A DNA stretch of 64,000 nt from Frigidibacter sp. SD6-1. Its GTDB lineage: Bacteria; Pseudomonadota; Alphaproteobacteria; Rhodobacterales; Rhodobacteraceae. Location: contig NZ_JARJNR010000007.1 in the NCBI RefSeq assembly GCF_030143255.1, forward strand, positions 224,794 through 288,793, written 5' to 3'. Positions within the stretch are counted from its first letter, which is position 1; every line of letters starts with the position of its first letter. The translations under genes were made by a program, and so were the position numbers. Shown here piece by piece: positions 33,595 through 42,823 of the stretch. Under the pieces are notes generated by a model that worked only from the letters and a program-made list of their open reading frames with translations, was not told where the DNA came from and made no database searches.

Positions 33595-34656
33595 ATGGAA
33601 GCAACGCAGATGCCGGAACTTGCGCGGAAGTACAGCCTGACCTGGATGGTAACCCCCGACCTGTTGGGGATTCTCAGCGAAAGTGGCAGGTTCGAGAACA
33701 CCAATCCCGCCTGGCTGAAGACCCTCGGCTACACGGCCGAAGAGGTCGAGAACCGGCTGTTTTTCGAACTGCTTCACCCTGACGACGTCGAGCGCAGCGG
33801 CAGGGCGTTCGAGCTTGTGAAGGCCGGGCGCCCGATCCTGAATTTCGAGAACCGCTATCGTCACAAGGACGGAACCTATCGCTGGCTGTCTTGGAATGCG
33901 GTGCCGGAGGATCATCGGTTCTTCTGCAGCGCGCGCGACATCACCGAGCACAAGCAAAATGCCGCCGCCCTTCTGGCCAGCGAAGAGGCAGCGCGCCTGA
34001 GGGAACAGTTCATTGCAGTGCTGGGTCATGACCTGCGCAATCCCCTTGCGGCAATCTCTGCCGCGACCCGGATGATGCGGCGCGAGGCACAGGGCGAGAA
34101 GATGCTGCATCTGCTCGACGTCACGCAGGGTTCGGTCGACCGCATGGCCAAGCTGATCAGCGATGTGATGGATTTTGCCCGTGCCCGTCTTGGCAAGGGC
34201 CTGTCCGTCAATCGCCGAACATCGGTCCCCCTGAAGCCCGCCCTGGAACAGGCGATCTCCGAGATCGGCCTTGCGCAGCCATCGGTCGCCATCGAAGTGA
34301 TGCTGGATTTTGCAGAGGGGCTGAACGCGGATCCGGGCCGCATCGCGCAGCTTCTGTCCAACCTTCTTGCCAACGCGATTTCACATGGCGACGGGACCCG
34401 TGCGATCCGGGTGCGCGCGGTGGACAGGGACGGAAAATTCGTGATGACAGTTGCGAACTCCGGCCCGTCGATAGCGCCGGCGGCGATGGACGATCTGTTC
34501 CAGCCCTTCTTTCGCGCCAATATCGACAACAACCAGCAGGGTCTCGGGCTGGGTCTCTACATTTCGGCCGAGATCGCGCGGGCCCATGGCGGGACACTGA
34601 CCGTGACATCCGAAGGCGACGACACCATCTTCAGCTTCGAGATGCCGCGGGCCTGA
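33595..34656 (+). CDS. PAS-domain sensor histidine kinase
   Basis: This soluble kinase of about 353 residues has an N-terminal PAS domain (residues about 15-125, SESGRFENTNPAWLKTLGYTAEEV, NRYRHKDGTYRWLSWNAVP). HisKA follows with the phospho-acceptor His in VLGHDLRNPLAAISA near residue 145. The HATPase_c domain has the N box LLSNLLANAISHG, a poor G1 box (NSGPSI rather than DxGxGI), the F box FQPFFR and the G2 box GLGLGLY. No membrane helix is seen, so the stimulus is cytoplasmic. No cognate regulator is adjacent, but it is surrounded by general-stress genes and could feed PhyR. The ATG at 33610 is an alternative start. Confidence 0.88.
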   Translation: MEATQMPELARKYSLTWMVTPDLLGILSESGRFENTNPAWLKTLGYTAEEVENRLFFELLHPDDVERSGRAFELVKAGRPILNFENRYRHKDGTYRWLSWNAVPEDHRFFCSARDITEHKQNAAALLASEEAARLREQFIAVLGHDLRNPLAAISAATRMMRREAQGEKMLHLLDVTQGSVDRMAKLISDVMDFARARLGKGLSVNRRTSVPLKPALEQAISEIGLAQPSVAIEVMLDFAEGLNADPGRIAQLLSNLLANAISHGDGTRAIRVRAVDRDGKFVMTVANSGPSIAPAAMDDLFQPFFRANIDNNQQGLGLGLYISAEIARAHGGTLTVTSEGDDTIFSFEMPRA

Positions 34657-34664
34657 ACGCGCAA

Positions 34665-34690
34665 AAGAGCCCGCCGACCGGCGGGCTCTT
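34665..34690. terminator. Bidirectional terminator
   Basis: AAGAGCCCGCC/GGCGGGCTCTT is a perfect 11-bp stem with a GACC loop between the convergent kinase and PRC-barrel genes. It has A on one side and T on the other. Confidence 0.8.
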
Positions 34691-34706
34691 CTGTCTTGAA
34701 GCGGGC

Positions 34707-35567
34707 TTACTTGTCGTAAGTCGGCAGCGCTTCAAGCTGTTCCTTCGTCATCCCGACATAGACGCGCAGGTCGCTGCCGTCATCCTTGCGCAGGATGTCG
34801 ATATCGCCGATCTTCAACTGGACCGGCTTTTCGCCGATGCCGAGGAAGCCGCCGACATCGACGATCGCGTCGGTGATCTTGCCGTCGGTCGTGATGAGAA
34901 GCTGCGACACATCGCCGATCCATTCGTCATTGGCGTCATAGACCTTCGTACCGGTCAGCATCTCAGTGGTCAGGTCTTCGGGCTTCGCAGGCGCGTAGCC
35001 TTCACGCACGATCGGCTCGCGAGCGGCGTCGGCTGTGTTCTCTGCGGCCTGCTCAACCTGATCCCCTGCTGCCTCTGCAGTCGATGTCGCTGCATCGACG
35101 GAGTTTTCCACGGCCTGATCGACCTTCGCCGCGGCGTTATGCGTCCAGGTGTATTCCGGTGCACCCTCGACGGCGGCGCGCGGCGCAGTGATCACGAGGA
35201 AATAATCCGAAAGGTCTTCGGGCGTCGCATCGTCGGCAAGGAACCGAACGGCAGCCATGTCGATGGCGATCTGGCGCTCGCCGATGCCGAGGAAACCTCC
35301 CACGTCGACCAGAACCGCCTCGACCTTGCCGTTGCGCGACAGGACCACATCATTGATCTCGCCGATATCTTCCCAGTCCGGCTGCGCGCGCTCATAGGAT
35401 TTGCCTTCAATTTCGGCCTCGCTCGCGTAGATGCGCTTGCCGATGAAGTCCGACGCATGGATTTCCATCGGATCTGCTTCCATGCGGAACATCGCGGTCT
35501 TGTCTTCCGCAAATGCAGCGGTGCCGACGGCAGCAAGAACGGCCGTCGAAAGCAAAAGATTCTTCAT
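34707..35567 (-). CDS. Exported protein with two PRC-barrel domains
   Basis: This protein of 286 residues has a signal peptide (NLLLSTAVLAAVGTAAFAE). Two PRC-barrel domains are at residues about 35-140 (DFIGKRIYASEAE, GEINDVVLSRNGKVEAVLVDVGGFLGIGERQIAI) and 200-280 (GTKVYDANDEWIGDVSQLLIT, AIVDVGGFLGIGEKPVQL). An Ala/Glu/Thr-rich linker joins them. Such proteins are common periplasmic stress proteins in Rhizobiales and Rhodobacterales. An EcfG promoter lies upstream and a terminator downstream. Confidence 0.88.
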   Translation of the reverse strand: MKNLLLSTAVLAAVGTAAFAEDKTAMFRMEADPMEIHASDFIGKRIYASEAEIEGKSYERAQPDWEDIGEINDVVLSRNGKVEAVLVDVGGFLGIGERQIAIDMAAVRFLADDATPEDLSDYFLVITAPRAAVEGAPEYTWTHNAAAKVDQAVENSVDAATSTAEAAGDQVEQAAENTADAAREPIVREGYAPAKPEDLTTEMLTGTKVYDANDEWIGDVSQLLITTDGKITDAIVDVGGFLGIGEKPVQLKIGDIDILRKDDGSDLRVYVGMTKEQLEALPTYDK

Positions 35568-35617
35568 CAGAGGTACTCCAGAATAAATTTCTGTGCGTGT
35601 CGGTGGCGCATGTCAGA

Positions 35618-35644
35618 GCAACGCGACAGCCGATTTGTTGTTCC
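35618..35644 (-). promoter_or_regulatory. EcfG-type promoter of the PRC-barrel gene
   Basis: On the minus strand GGAACA-N15-CGTTGC lies about 51 bp before the start codon at 35567. Confidence 0.72.
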
Positions 35645-35697
35645 GAGGAAACTCTCTCAGGGCAGCGCCGCCGGTCGGTTTCTTGCCGGCTCGGCGA

Positions 35698-36401
35698 TCA
35701 GCTCTGCGCGCACTCTCTGGGCAGAAGTTCCGTCACGCTTTCACTGTCAGATGGTGCCACTGCAGACGGATCGAGATCGCGCAGCAGGTGCCGCGCATGG
35801 TCCGCCATCGCCTCGCGCGCCTCGTGGCCTCCGCTTTCATACAGGTTTCATACAGGCGCCCGTGGGCCCGGGCCAAACCCTGCGACATCAGGATATTGCC
35901 CTTTGCGGATCCGCGCAGCGGATGAAATGCCTGGCCGAAAATCTGCCGCAGGCCGACCCCGGGAAGAATGGCGCGCGCCCAGCCGTCCGATCCGGCCAGC
36001 ACTTCCGGACGGGGATGCTGATCCGCGATTTCGGCAAGCACGCCCGAAAGCATGTCGGTAGCGGCCATTGCGGTGAAAAGCTGCAGCCTGCCGAGGATGA
36101 CGGCAAGAAAGCCGAAACTCTGGCCAAGATGCTCGATCAGGAAACGCGCGGGCGTGTCGGGCAGATGCGTGCGCAGGATCGCCTCTCCCAGGACGGACAG
36201 GCCCATCAGAACGCCCGCAGCCGCCCCCGACCACAGAAGCGACGCAGGCGGTCGCGCCAATTCCGCCTCGCCGTCGCGGCAAGTGATCTCGTAGATCAGC
36301 CGGGCCGAGAGTTTTCCGGCCTCCTCCACGGCGATCGCCCCCTGTTCGCTATCGAGTGTGTGATCGGCTTCGACGGTCGACAGGGTCTTCTCGGGTGACA
36401 T
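35698..36401 (-). pseudogene. Chimeric remnant: formate/nitrite-transporter N-terminus fused to a GntR/FCD-like C-terminus, frameshifted
   Basis: Residues 1-110 from the ATG at 36401 match the start of YfdC-like formate/nitrite transporters (LLWSGAAAGVLMGLSVLGEAIL; HLGQSFGFLAVILGRLQLFT). The permease then ends abruptly at about 36071. The following 80 residues read like the helical FCD domain of a FadR-type GntR regulator (TDMLSGVLAEIADQHPRP, SQGLARAHGRLYE). An exact 11-bp tandem duplication at 35835-35856 then shifts the frame. Skipping one copy restores GGHEAREAMADHARHLLRDL and a stop at 35698. The FCD assignment is tentative, but the FNT truncation is clear. Confidence 0.6.
35835..35856 (+). 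repeat. 11-bp exact tandem duplication
   Basis: TTTCATACAGG occurs twice in a row. Because 11 is not a multiple of 3 it changes the reading frame of the minus-strand chimeric gene. Removing one copy rejoins two coding frames. Confidence 0.85.
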
Positions 36402-36584
36402 CCGGATTCTTCCTGTCCGGTCCAGATCTCAACCAGGCGGGCACGCGAAAGGTTCCGGCGCAGGTTTCGCGGGGACTTCGCCCGGCGGCGCATTTCGCCG
36501 TGCAACCCGCATTGCCCCATCGGCGTTCACCCTTAGGACCGTCGCGACCGGTCCGGGGCGAAATGCACCGCGCCATCAGGAAGG

Positions 36585-38294
36585 ATGACCAGAGTGATCG
36601 GCAATATCGCCATCGTCGGAACCGGCCCGACGGCCATCTACCTGCTGCAGCATCTGATCGCCGAGGCGGGACCCTGTTTCATCACTTTGTACGAACGATC
36701 CGGCCTTGCGGGCGTCGGCATGCCGTATAATCCCGAAACGACCCATGCGGCGATGCTGGCGAATATCGCCAGCATCGAGGTTCCGCCGGTCGCGGAAACG
36801 CTTCTTTCCTGGCTGCAACGCCAGCCGCAGGTCATCCTCGATCTCTACGGCGTGTCGGCCGAGACGCTGTCGGACCGGACATTCGTGCCGCGCGTTCTTC
36901 TGGGCGGCTATTTCCGCGACGCGCTCGAGACGCTGGTCGCGCGGGGGCGAGAGGCCGGCGTGCAGATCGCGCTGCGCGAGGGAAGCGAGGTCGTCGACCT
37001 CCGTCCCGACCCTGACGGCATCTGGCTTGAGATTGCCGCGGGCGACGTGCCGCAACAGCCCATCCTGCACGACCGCGTCATCCTCGCGATCGGTCACAGT
37101 TGGCCACAGGCAGCGCGCGTCGGCACGCCTGCCCCCCGGCGGCTGGTGCCCAGCCCCTGGTCGGGGCTTCTGGAGGGCGGCGTGCCGGCGGCACCGATCG
37201 GCATCCTCGGCACATCGCTCAGCGCGATCGACGCCCTCGTCGCGGTCGTCTTGCAGCATGGCAGCTTCACTGACGACCCCGGTGGCGGGCTCGTCTATAC
37301 GCTTCTACCCGAAAGCCGCGGCCTGCATGTGACCTTGATGTCCCGCAACGGCCTGCTCCCCGAGGCCGATTTCTACTGCCCCCTTCCCTATGATCCGCCG
37401 AAGGTGATGACCGCGCACGCCGTCGCGGCAGCGGTGGGGGAAGGTAACGCGGGTCTCCTCGACCGGCTTTTCGCGCTGTTCTTGGCAGAGTTTCGCGCCG
37501 CCGATCCTGCGGCGCCGGTCCTCGGGGCGGCAGACGAGCCCACGCCTGACACATTCGCCGACCATTACTTCGCGGCGCGCAAGGCGGCCGATCCGTTTGA
37601 CTGGGCCGCGCAGGACCTGCGCGAGGCAGAGGCCAATCAGGCCGCCTGCCGGACAGTCGCATGGAAATACGCCATCCTGCGCGTGCACGAGATTTTCGAC
37701 GCGATCTATGGCGATTTCGATGCGGGCGACCGGGCGCGGTTCGATGCGGGCCTGAAGCGCGTCTTCATCGACAATTACGCGGCCGTGCCGCCGCATTCGA
37801 TCCACCGGCTTCTGGCCCTGCGGCGCGCGGGTCTCATCGACGTCTTGGCGCTTGGCGAGGATTACGAGATTGCCGAGGCGCGCGGCGGCATTGCCGTGAA
37901 CGGTAACAACGAAAGGTTGCGGCTTGCCGCGGTCATCGATGCCCGTGGGCAGGGTGCGCAGGGCGCGGCGGACCTGCCCTTCGCCGGGCTGCGTGCCGCC
38001 TTGGACACTTCCGATGAACGCGGCGGGCCTGTGCCGCTTTCCGGCGATCTCGAAATCCTGTGCCCCGCCGCAACGCCGGGGCGCATCTGGCTGCCCGCCG
38101 CGCCGTTTCTGTTGCACCGCCGCCCGTTTCTTCAGGGCATTCCCGGCTGCGCCGCGATGGGACGGGAGGTCGGGGCAGCGGTCGTCGCCTCGCTTGCCGC
38201 TGGCCCGCGCGGCGTGCCTGCCGGACCATATGACAAGGCCGCCGCGGTCCCTGTAGGCTCCGACAGGATCGCGAGCGGCACCGGGCATGGCTGA
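36585..38294 (+). CDS. YdhS-like FAD/NAD(P)-binding protein
   Basis: This flavoprotein of 569 residues belongs to the FAD-NAD(P)-binding family (COG4529 type). The dinucleotide-binding fold is at the start (NIAIVGTGPTAIYLLQHLI), followed by GVGMPYNPETTHAAMLANIASIEVPP. GILGTSLSAIDALVAVV lies near residue 205. The C-terminal half has RAVIDARGQGAQG-like sequence (AAVIDARGQGAQG). A related protein (HpyO) hydroxylates or oxidises aromatic amines, but the function here is unknown. AGGAAGG precedes the ATG. The exonuclease gene follows at once. Confidence 0.85.
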   Translation: MTRVIGNIAIVGTGPTAIYLLQHLIAEAGPCFITLYERSGLAGVGMPYNPETTHAAMLANIASIEVPPVAETLLSWLQRQPQVILDLYGVSAETLSDRTFVPRVLLGGYFRDALETLVARGREAGVQIALREGSEVVDLRPDPDGIWLEIAAGDVPQQPILHDRVILAIGHSWPQAARVGTPAPRRLVPSPWSGLLEGGVPAAPIGILGTSLSAIDALVAVVLQHGSFTDDPGGGLVYTLLPESRGLHVTLMSRNGLLPEADFYCPLPYDPPKVMTAHAVAAAVGEGNAGLLDRLFALFLAEFRAADPAAPVLGAADEPTPDTFADHYFAARKAADPFDWAAQDLREAEANQAACRTVAWKYAILRVHEIFDAIYGDFDAGDRARFDAGLKRVFIDNYAAVPPHSIHRLLALRRAGLIDVLALGEDYEIAEARGGIAVNGNNERLRLAAVIDARGQGAQGAADLPFAGLRAALDTSDERGGPVPLSGDLEILCPAATPGRIWLPAAPFLLHRRPFLQGIPGCAAMGREVGAAVVASLAAGPRGVPAGPYDKAAAVPVGSDRIASGTGHG

Positions 38295-38337
38295 TCCGGC
38301 CCGCGCAGCCGGAACGAGACGGATGGAAAGGGCCGAC

Positions 38338-39366
38338 ATGGCGGCGAACCAGACCTCGTTGCCCCCCGGCGCCCCGCCGCTCTTGCCGCGAGCGGAGGGG
38401 CTTTATTGCCCGGCGGGCGATTTCTTCGTCGATCCGGTGCGCCCGGTCGCCCGTGCCCTGATCACGCACGGCCATGGCGATCATGCGCGGGCCGGGCACG
38501 GCGCGGTCCTGGCAACGCCCGAGACGCTCGACATCATGGCGATCCGCTATGGCGCGGATTTCGCCGGAACACGACAGGCAGCCGGGACCGGATGGACGAC
38601 GCTCGGCGATGCACGCGTGCGCTTCGTTCCGGCCGGGCATATCCTCGGCTCGGCCCAGATCGTCATCGAAACCGGCGGCCGGAGGATCGTTGCGGCGGGT
38701 GACTTCAAGCGCGGCAGCGATCCGACCTGCGCCGATTTCGAACCGGTTGCTTGCGACATCTTCATATCGGAAGCCACCTTCGGCCTGCCGGTCTTCCGCC
38801 ATCCGTCACCGCAGCACGAAATCGCAAAGCTCCTCGGCTCGCTTTCCGCCAACCCTGACCGCGCACATCTGGTAGGTGCCTATGCGCTTGGCAAGGCGCA
38901 ACGGGTGATCCGCCTCTTGCGTGACGCGGGCCATGATGCACCTATCTACCTGCATGGCGCCATGGCGCGGCTCTGCGACTATTACGTCGCGCGCGGCGTG
39001 ACGCTCGGGCCGCTTCTGCCCGCGACCGGGGACGGGCCGCGCGACCGGTTCGCCGGGCAGGTCATCCTTGGCCCGCCCGCCAGTTTCGGCACACCCTGGG
39101 CGCGGCGCTTTCCCGACCCGGTCGTTGCCTTCGCATCTGGCTGGATGGGGGTGCGCCAGCGGGTTCGGCAACGCGGCGTCGAACTGCCGCTTGTGATCTC
39201 CGACCATTCCGACTGGCCCGAGCTGACGGCGACGATCGCCGATGTCGCGGCAGAGGAAATCTGGGTCACTCATGGCCGCGAAGAGGCGCTGGTGCGCTGG
39301 TGCACGCTGAACGGCCAGGCGGCGCGCCCGCTGCACCTGGTGGGCTACGAGGACGAGCCGGAATGA
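38338..39366 (+). CDS. Ligase-associated DNA exonuclease (metallo-beta-lactamase/beta-CASP)
   Basis: This protein of 342 residues is a beta-CASP nuclease related to mRNA 3'-end processing factors. ALITHGHGDHARAGHG carries the HxHxDH metal motif near residue 45, followed by PAGHILGSAQIVIE and AAGDFKR. FISEATFGLPVF comes next and ISDHSDWPEL lies near the end. It is found with the DNA ligase of a presumed repair cluster, and its stop overlaps the ligase ATG. The start at 38338 has AAAGGG upstream; ATGs at 38287 and 38323 would overlap or abut the previous gene. Confidence 0.92.
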   Translation: MAANQTSLPPGAPPLLPRAEGLYCPAGDFFVDPVRPVARALITHGHGDHARAGHGAVLATPETLDIMAIRYGADFAGTRQAAGTGWTTLGDARVRFVPAGHILGSAQIVIETGGRRIVAAGDFKRGSDPTCADFEPVACDIFISEATFGLPVFRHPSPQHEIAKLLGSLSANPDRAHLVGAYALGKAQRVIRLLRDAGHDAPIYLHGAMARLCDYYVARGVTLGPLLPATGDGPRDRFAGQVILGPPASFGTPWARRFPDPVVAFASGWMGVRQRVRQRGVELPLVISDHSDWPELTATIADVAAEEIWVTHGREEALVRWCTLNGQAARPLHLVGYEDEPE

Positions 39367-40943
39367 AAGCCTTCGCCCGTCTTCTCGCCCGTCTGGTCAC
39401 CACACCCTCCCGCACCGGAAAGCTGCGTCTGGTGCGCGACTATCTGGCCACGACGCCCGATCCTGACCGCGGCTACGCGCTGGCGGCCTTGACCGGCGGG
39501 CTCGACCTGCCCGGCGTCAAGCCCGCGCTTTTGCGCGCGCTGGTGGCGGAACGGGTGGATGAGGTCTTGTTCCGCCTCTCCTACGATTACGTGGGCGACC
39601 TCGCCGAAACCATTGCCCTTATCTGGGACGGCCGCGAGGACAGCGACCTGCCCCTGTCCGAGGTCGTTCACCAACTTGGAACTGCGGGAAAGGTCGAGGC
39701 TGCGCGCGTCGTCGCAGGCCTTCTCGACCGGTTCGATGCCTCATCGCGCCATGCGCTGATCAAGCTTGCCACCGGCGCCCTGCGCGCGGGTCTTTCGGCC
39801 CGTCTGGCCAAGACCGCGCTTGCCGACCATGGCGGCGTAGCGGTCGACGAGATCGAGGAAATCTGGCACGGGCTTCGGCCGCCCTATCCCGAGCTGTTCG
39901 CCTGGCTCGACGGTCGTGGCCCGCGCCCCGCCGCCGTCGGCCATGCGCCGTTCCGCCCGGTGATGCTGGCCACGCCCCTTGCGGACAAGGACAGCGAGAT
40001 GCTCGACCCTTCCGATTTCGCAGCGGAATGGAAATGGGACGGCATTCGCGTGCAGGTGGTCTGCGAACAGGGCACAAGGCGGATCTACACGCGCACCGGC
40101 GACGAGATATCCGCGGCCTTCCCGGACCTGTCGGAAGCGCTGATGTTTGAAGGCGCGTTTGACGGCGAGCTTCTGGTGCGCAAGGGCGATGGCGTTGCCC
40201 CGTTCGCCGACCTTCAGCAGAGGCTTAACCGCAAGACCGTCGATGCCCGTCTCGCCGCGCGTTTCCCCGCTTTCATCCGCGCCTACGATATCCTGGTCTG
40301 GAACGGCGAGGACCTGCGGCCCCTGCCGTTCCGCGACCGCCGCGACCGGCTTGAAACCGCCGTCGCCGCGCTGGGCTCTCCGCGCGTCGACCTGTCGCCG
40401 CTGGTGACGTTCGACAGCTGGACCGCGCTTGCCCGCCATCGCGCCGAGCCGCCCGACCCGGTGATCGAGGGTCTGATGCTGAAACGCTGGGACAGCCCCT
40501 ACCTCGCCGGGCGGCCGAAGGGCGCCTGGTTCAAGTGGAAGCGCGATCCCTTCCTGATCGACGCGGTGCTGATGTATGCGCAACGCGGCCATGGCAAGCG
40601 GTCGAGCTATTATTCCGACTATACATTCGGGGTCTGGGCGGCCGACGGTACGCTGACGCCGGTCGGCAAGGCCTATTTCGGCTTCACCGACGAAGAGCTG
40701 CTTCAGATCGACCGCTATGTGCGCGAAAATACCACCGACCGTTTCGGCCCGGTGCGCGCGGTGCGCGCCACGCGGGATCGGGGGCTCGTCGTCGAGGTCG
40801 CATTCGAAGGGCTGAACCGATCAACCCGGCACAAATCCGGTGTCGCCATGCGATTTCCCCGTATTTCGCGACTGCGCTGGGACAAGCCACCTTCCGAGGC
40901 CGACACGCTGGAAGGGCTTTCTGCCTTGCTGCCTCCGGCCTGA
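39363..40943 (+). CDS. ATP-dependent DNA ligase (ligase-associated cluster type)
   Basis: This ligase of 526 residues seals nicks using ATP. The N-terminal helical DNA-binding domain (residues 1-190) is followed by the adenylation domain, with the AMP-accepting Lys in AEWKWDGIRVQVV near residue 222. FDGELLVRKGD, EGLMLKRWDSPY and WFKWKRDPF carry motifs III-V. The OB-fold domain ends the protein. The usual partners, a DEXH helicase and the PdeM phosphoesterase, are not adjacent; the next gene is convergent. Confidence 0.95.
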   Translation: MKAFARLLARLVTTPSRTGKLRLVRDYLATTPDPDRGYALAALTGGLDLPGVKPALLRALVAERVDEVLFRLSYDYVGDLAETIALIWDGREDSDLPLSEVVHQLGTAGKVEAARVVAGLLDRFDASSRHALIKLATGALRAGLSARLAKTALADHGGVAVDEIEEIWHGLRPPYPELFAWLDGRGPRPAAVGHAPFRPVMLATPLADKDSEMLDPSDFAAEWKWDGIRVQVVCEQGTRRIYTRTGDEISAAFPDLSEALMFEGAFDGELLVRKGDGVAPFADLQQRLNRKTVDARLAARFPAFIRAYDILVWNGEDLRPLPFRDRRDRLETAVAALGSPRVDLSPLVTFDSWTALARHRAEPPDPVIEGLMLKRWDSPYLAGRPKGAWFKWKRDPFLIDAVLMYAQRGHGKRSSYYSDYTFGVWAADGTLTPVGKAYFGFTDEELLQIDRYVRENTTDRFGPVRAVRATRDRGLVVEVAFEGLNRSTRHKSGVAMRFPRISRLRWDKPPSEADTLEGLSALLPPA

Positions 40944-40959
40944 TGGCTTCCAACCACAA

Positions 40960-41988
40960 TCAGGGCCTGTAGACCGATGGCATTGCGGTCGAGATTGCCG
41001 CATCGACCGAACTGCGCGTGAAAGGTTTTTGCAAGACCACGCAGGGCCGATGAGTCTCGACAAGATCCTGTGCCTCGCCATATCCCGTGGCGAGCACGAA
41101 GGGGATGCCACGCCGCGCAAGTTCTTCTGCCACAGGCAGGGATTGTTCATCGCCAAGATTGACGTCGAGAAGCGCGAAATCCGGCGTGGCCTCCTTCAAC
41201 CATTCCAGCGCCGCACCGACCGAGGAATGTATCTTCACCTCCGACGCGCCAAGCTCCTCAAGCATGCTTGCCGCATCCATCGCGATGATCAGCGTATCTT
41301 CCAGAACGAATGCAAGGCCGGTGAGCGATCGGCTCTTGCCGTCGGCGGTCCGAGCGCCGGCGGGTTCCGGGGGCGCAGCATCGGCTGTTCCGGGCACGAT
41401 CGCATCGATTGCCATGGGAGGAATGCGAAAGCGTGCCTCCAGCCCGGTCATCTTGTAGTTCACCGTCGCGTCGGCCTTCAGTTCGTGCGGGATTGAGCTT
41501 TCAATGATCATCGAGCCGAAACCGCGCCGCTTTGGTGGGGTCACGGGCGGGCCGCCGCGTTCCTGCCAGTTGATCACGACACCGCCGCTCCGGTCGGTCG
41601 ACAGCGTGATCTCGACGCGGCCCGACCGGTCGCAGAGCGCACCATACTTGATGGAATTGGTCACCATTTCATGCAGCACAAGCGCCAGTGTCGTGTAGGC
41701 AGAGGGCTTGATCAGCGCGTCCAGTCCGCCGATGGTGACGCGATCGACCTTCCTGTCGGCATAAGCTGCGAATTCGCAGGTGATCAAAGCCCGCAGCGAA
41801 GTAGGCTCCCATCTCTCGGCGGTCAGCTGGTCGTGCGCACGCGCCAGCGCCTGGATCCGGCCGTCGAGATTTGCGGTGAATTCCTGAAGCGATCGCGCCG
41901 AAGTCCGCGACTGCGCCAGAAGGCCGCGCATCAGCGTCAGGATGTTGCGCACCCGGTGGTTCAGCTCCGATACCAGAACAGGCCCCAA
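40960..41988 (-). pseudogene. HWE histidine kinase plus receiver, C-terminal part of a broken bacteriophytochrome
   Basis: The frame encodes an HWE-type kinase (ELNHRVRNILTLMRGL with the phospho-acceptor His; HEMVTNSIKYGAL; NWQERGGP). A receiver domain follows (LAFVLEDTLIIAMD; Asp in FALLDVNLG; ATGY; QKPFT). The first possible start is a TTG at 41988, inside the previous gene's tail. Family order is PAS-GAF-PHY-HWE-REC in one polypeptide, so this is most simply the C-terminal half of a gene whose PHY domain was deleted out of frame. It could still be made as a separate 342-residue protein by coupled translation. Confidence 0.75.
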
Positions 41989-42812
41989 AGCTCGCCATCC
42001 TTCATGATCGAAACCGACATCGAGGCTTCGACGCCCATGTTGCGCAGATATTCGATATGGATGGGCGAAACCGCCCGCGTGACTGCCAGCGAAAGATCGA
42101 CCGGCCGCCCCGCCATGTCGACGCCGGGCTGGATGACATTGCCCGCATCGTTGACGTCGGCGATCAGCCGCAACAGGGATCGCTTGTAAAGCGCGCGCGC
42201 CTGAACCGGAATGTCGGTGGCGGGAAACATCATGCCATTGTAGACCGACCGGCCGTCCGCGCGGATTTCGGCAATGACGCGGCCGGAATGGTCCGGCTGG
42301 AAATGATAGACCATGACGCTGTCGAAGCCTGACAGCGCCCGCAGCGCCTCGGCGGCGCGGCTGGCGAGGCTTTCAAGATCGCCCATGTCGCGCAGGCCCG
42401 CGATCTGCTGATAGACCTCGCCCATCAGATCATGTCCTGCGCGCGCGCCCTTTGGCTCGAATTCGACGGTCATATGGGCGCCGGACTGATGCAGCGACAC
42501 GTCATAGGCCGCGCCGTTCGATTTCAGGACGACGCCGAAAATCCGGATGGCGACATCGCCTTCGGTGACGAAACGCAGGCTTTGCCGGATCCTGTCGTAA
42601 CCCTCCGAAACGACAAGCTCGGACAGCGGCTGCCCGAGCGCCTCGGCAGCGGGGACGCCAAGGATCCTATCCAGATTTGCCGACGCCTGCTGGACGATCC
42701 AGTCCGACGACAGGCCCAGAAGCGCGCCGTAGGATTGCACGCGGCCCAAAAGGTGGATCGCTTCGCGGTCGCAGTTCGTCAGATCCACGGTCGGGGTATT
42801 GGCCGTCTGCAC
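41961..42812 (-). pseudogene. Bacteriophytochrome sensory part (PAS-GAF) truncated before PHY
   Basis: The product of 283 residues starts with a GTG at 42812 after AGGAG. The PAS domain has the biliverdin-type Cys in NCDREAIHLLG near residue 14. The usual IHIPGxIQPHG is altered to IHLLGRVQSYG. The GAF chromophore domain has FDSVMVYHFQPDHSGRVIAE and FPATDIPVQARALY (PASDIP motif). The frame ends in GELWGLFWYRS and a stop, just where the GAF domain should run into PHY. The kinase frame resumes within the same bases, so PHY and the linker are gone. Confidence 0.78.
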
Positions 42813-42823
42813 GTCAACTCCTG

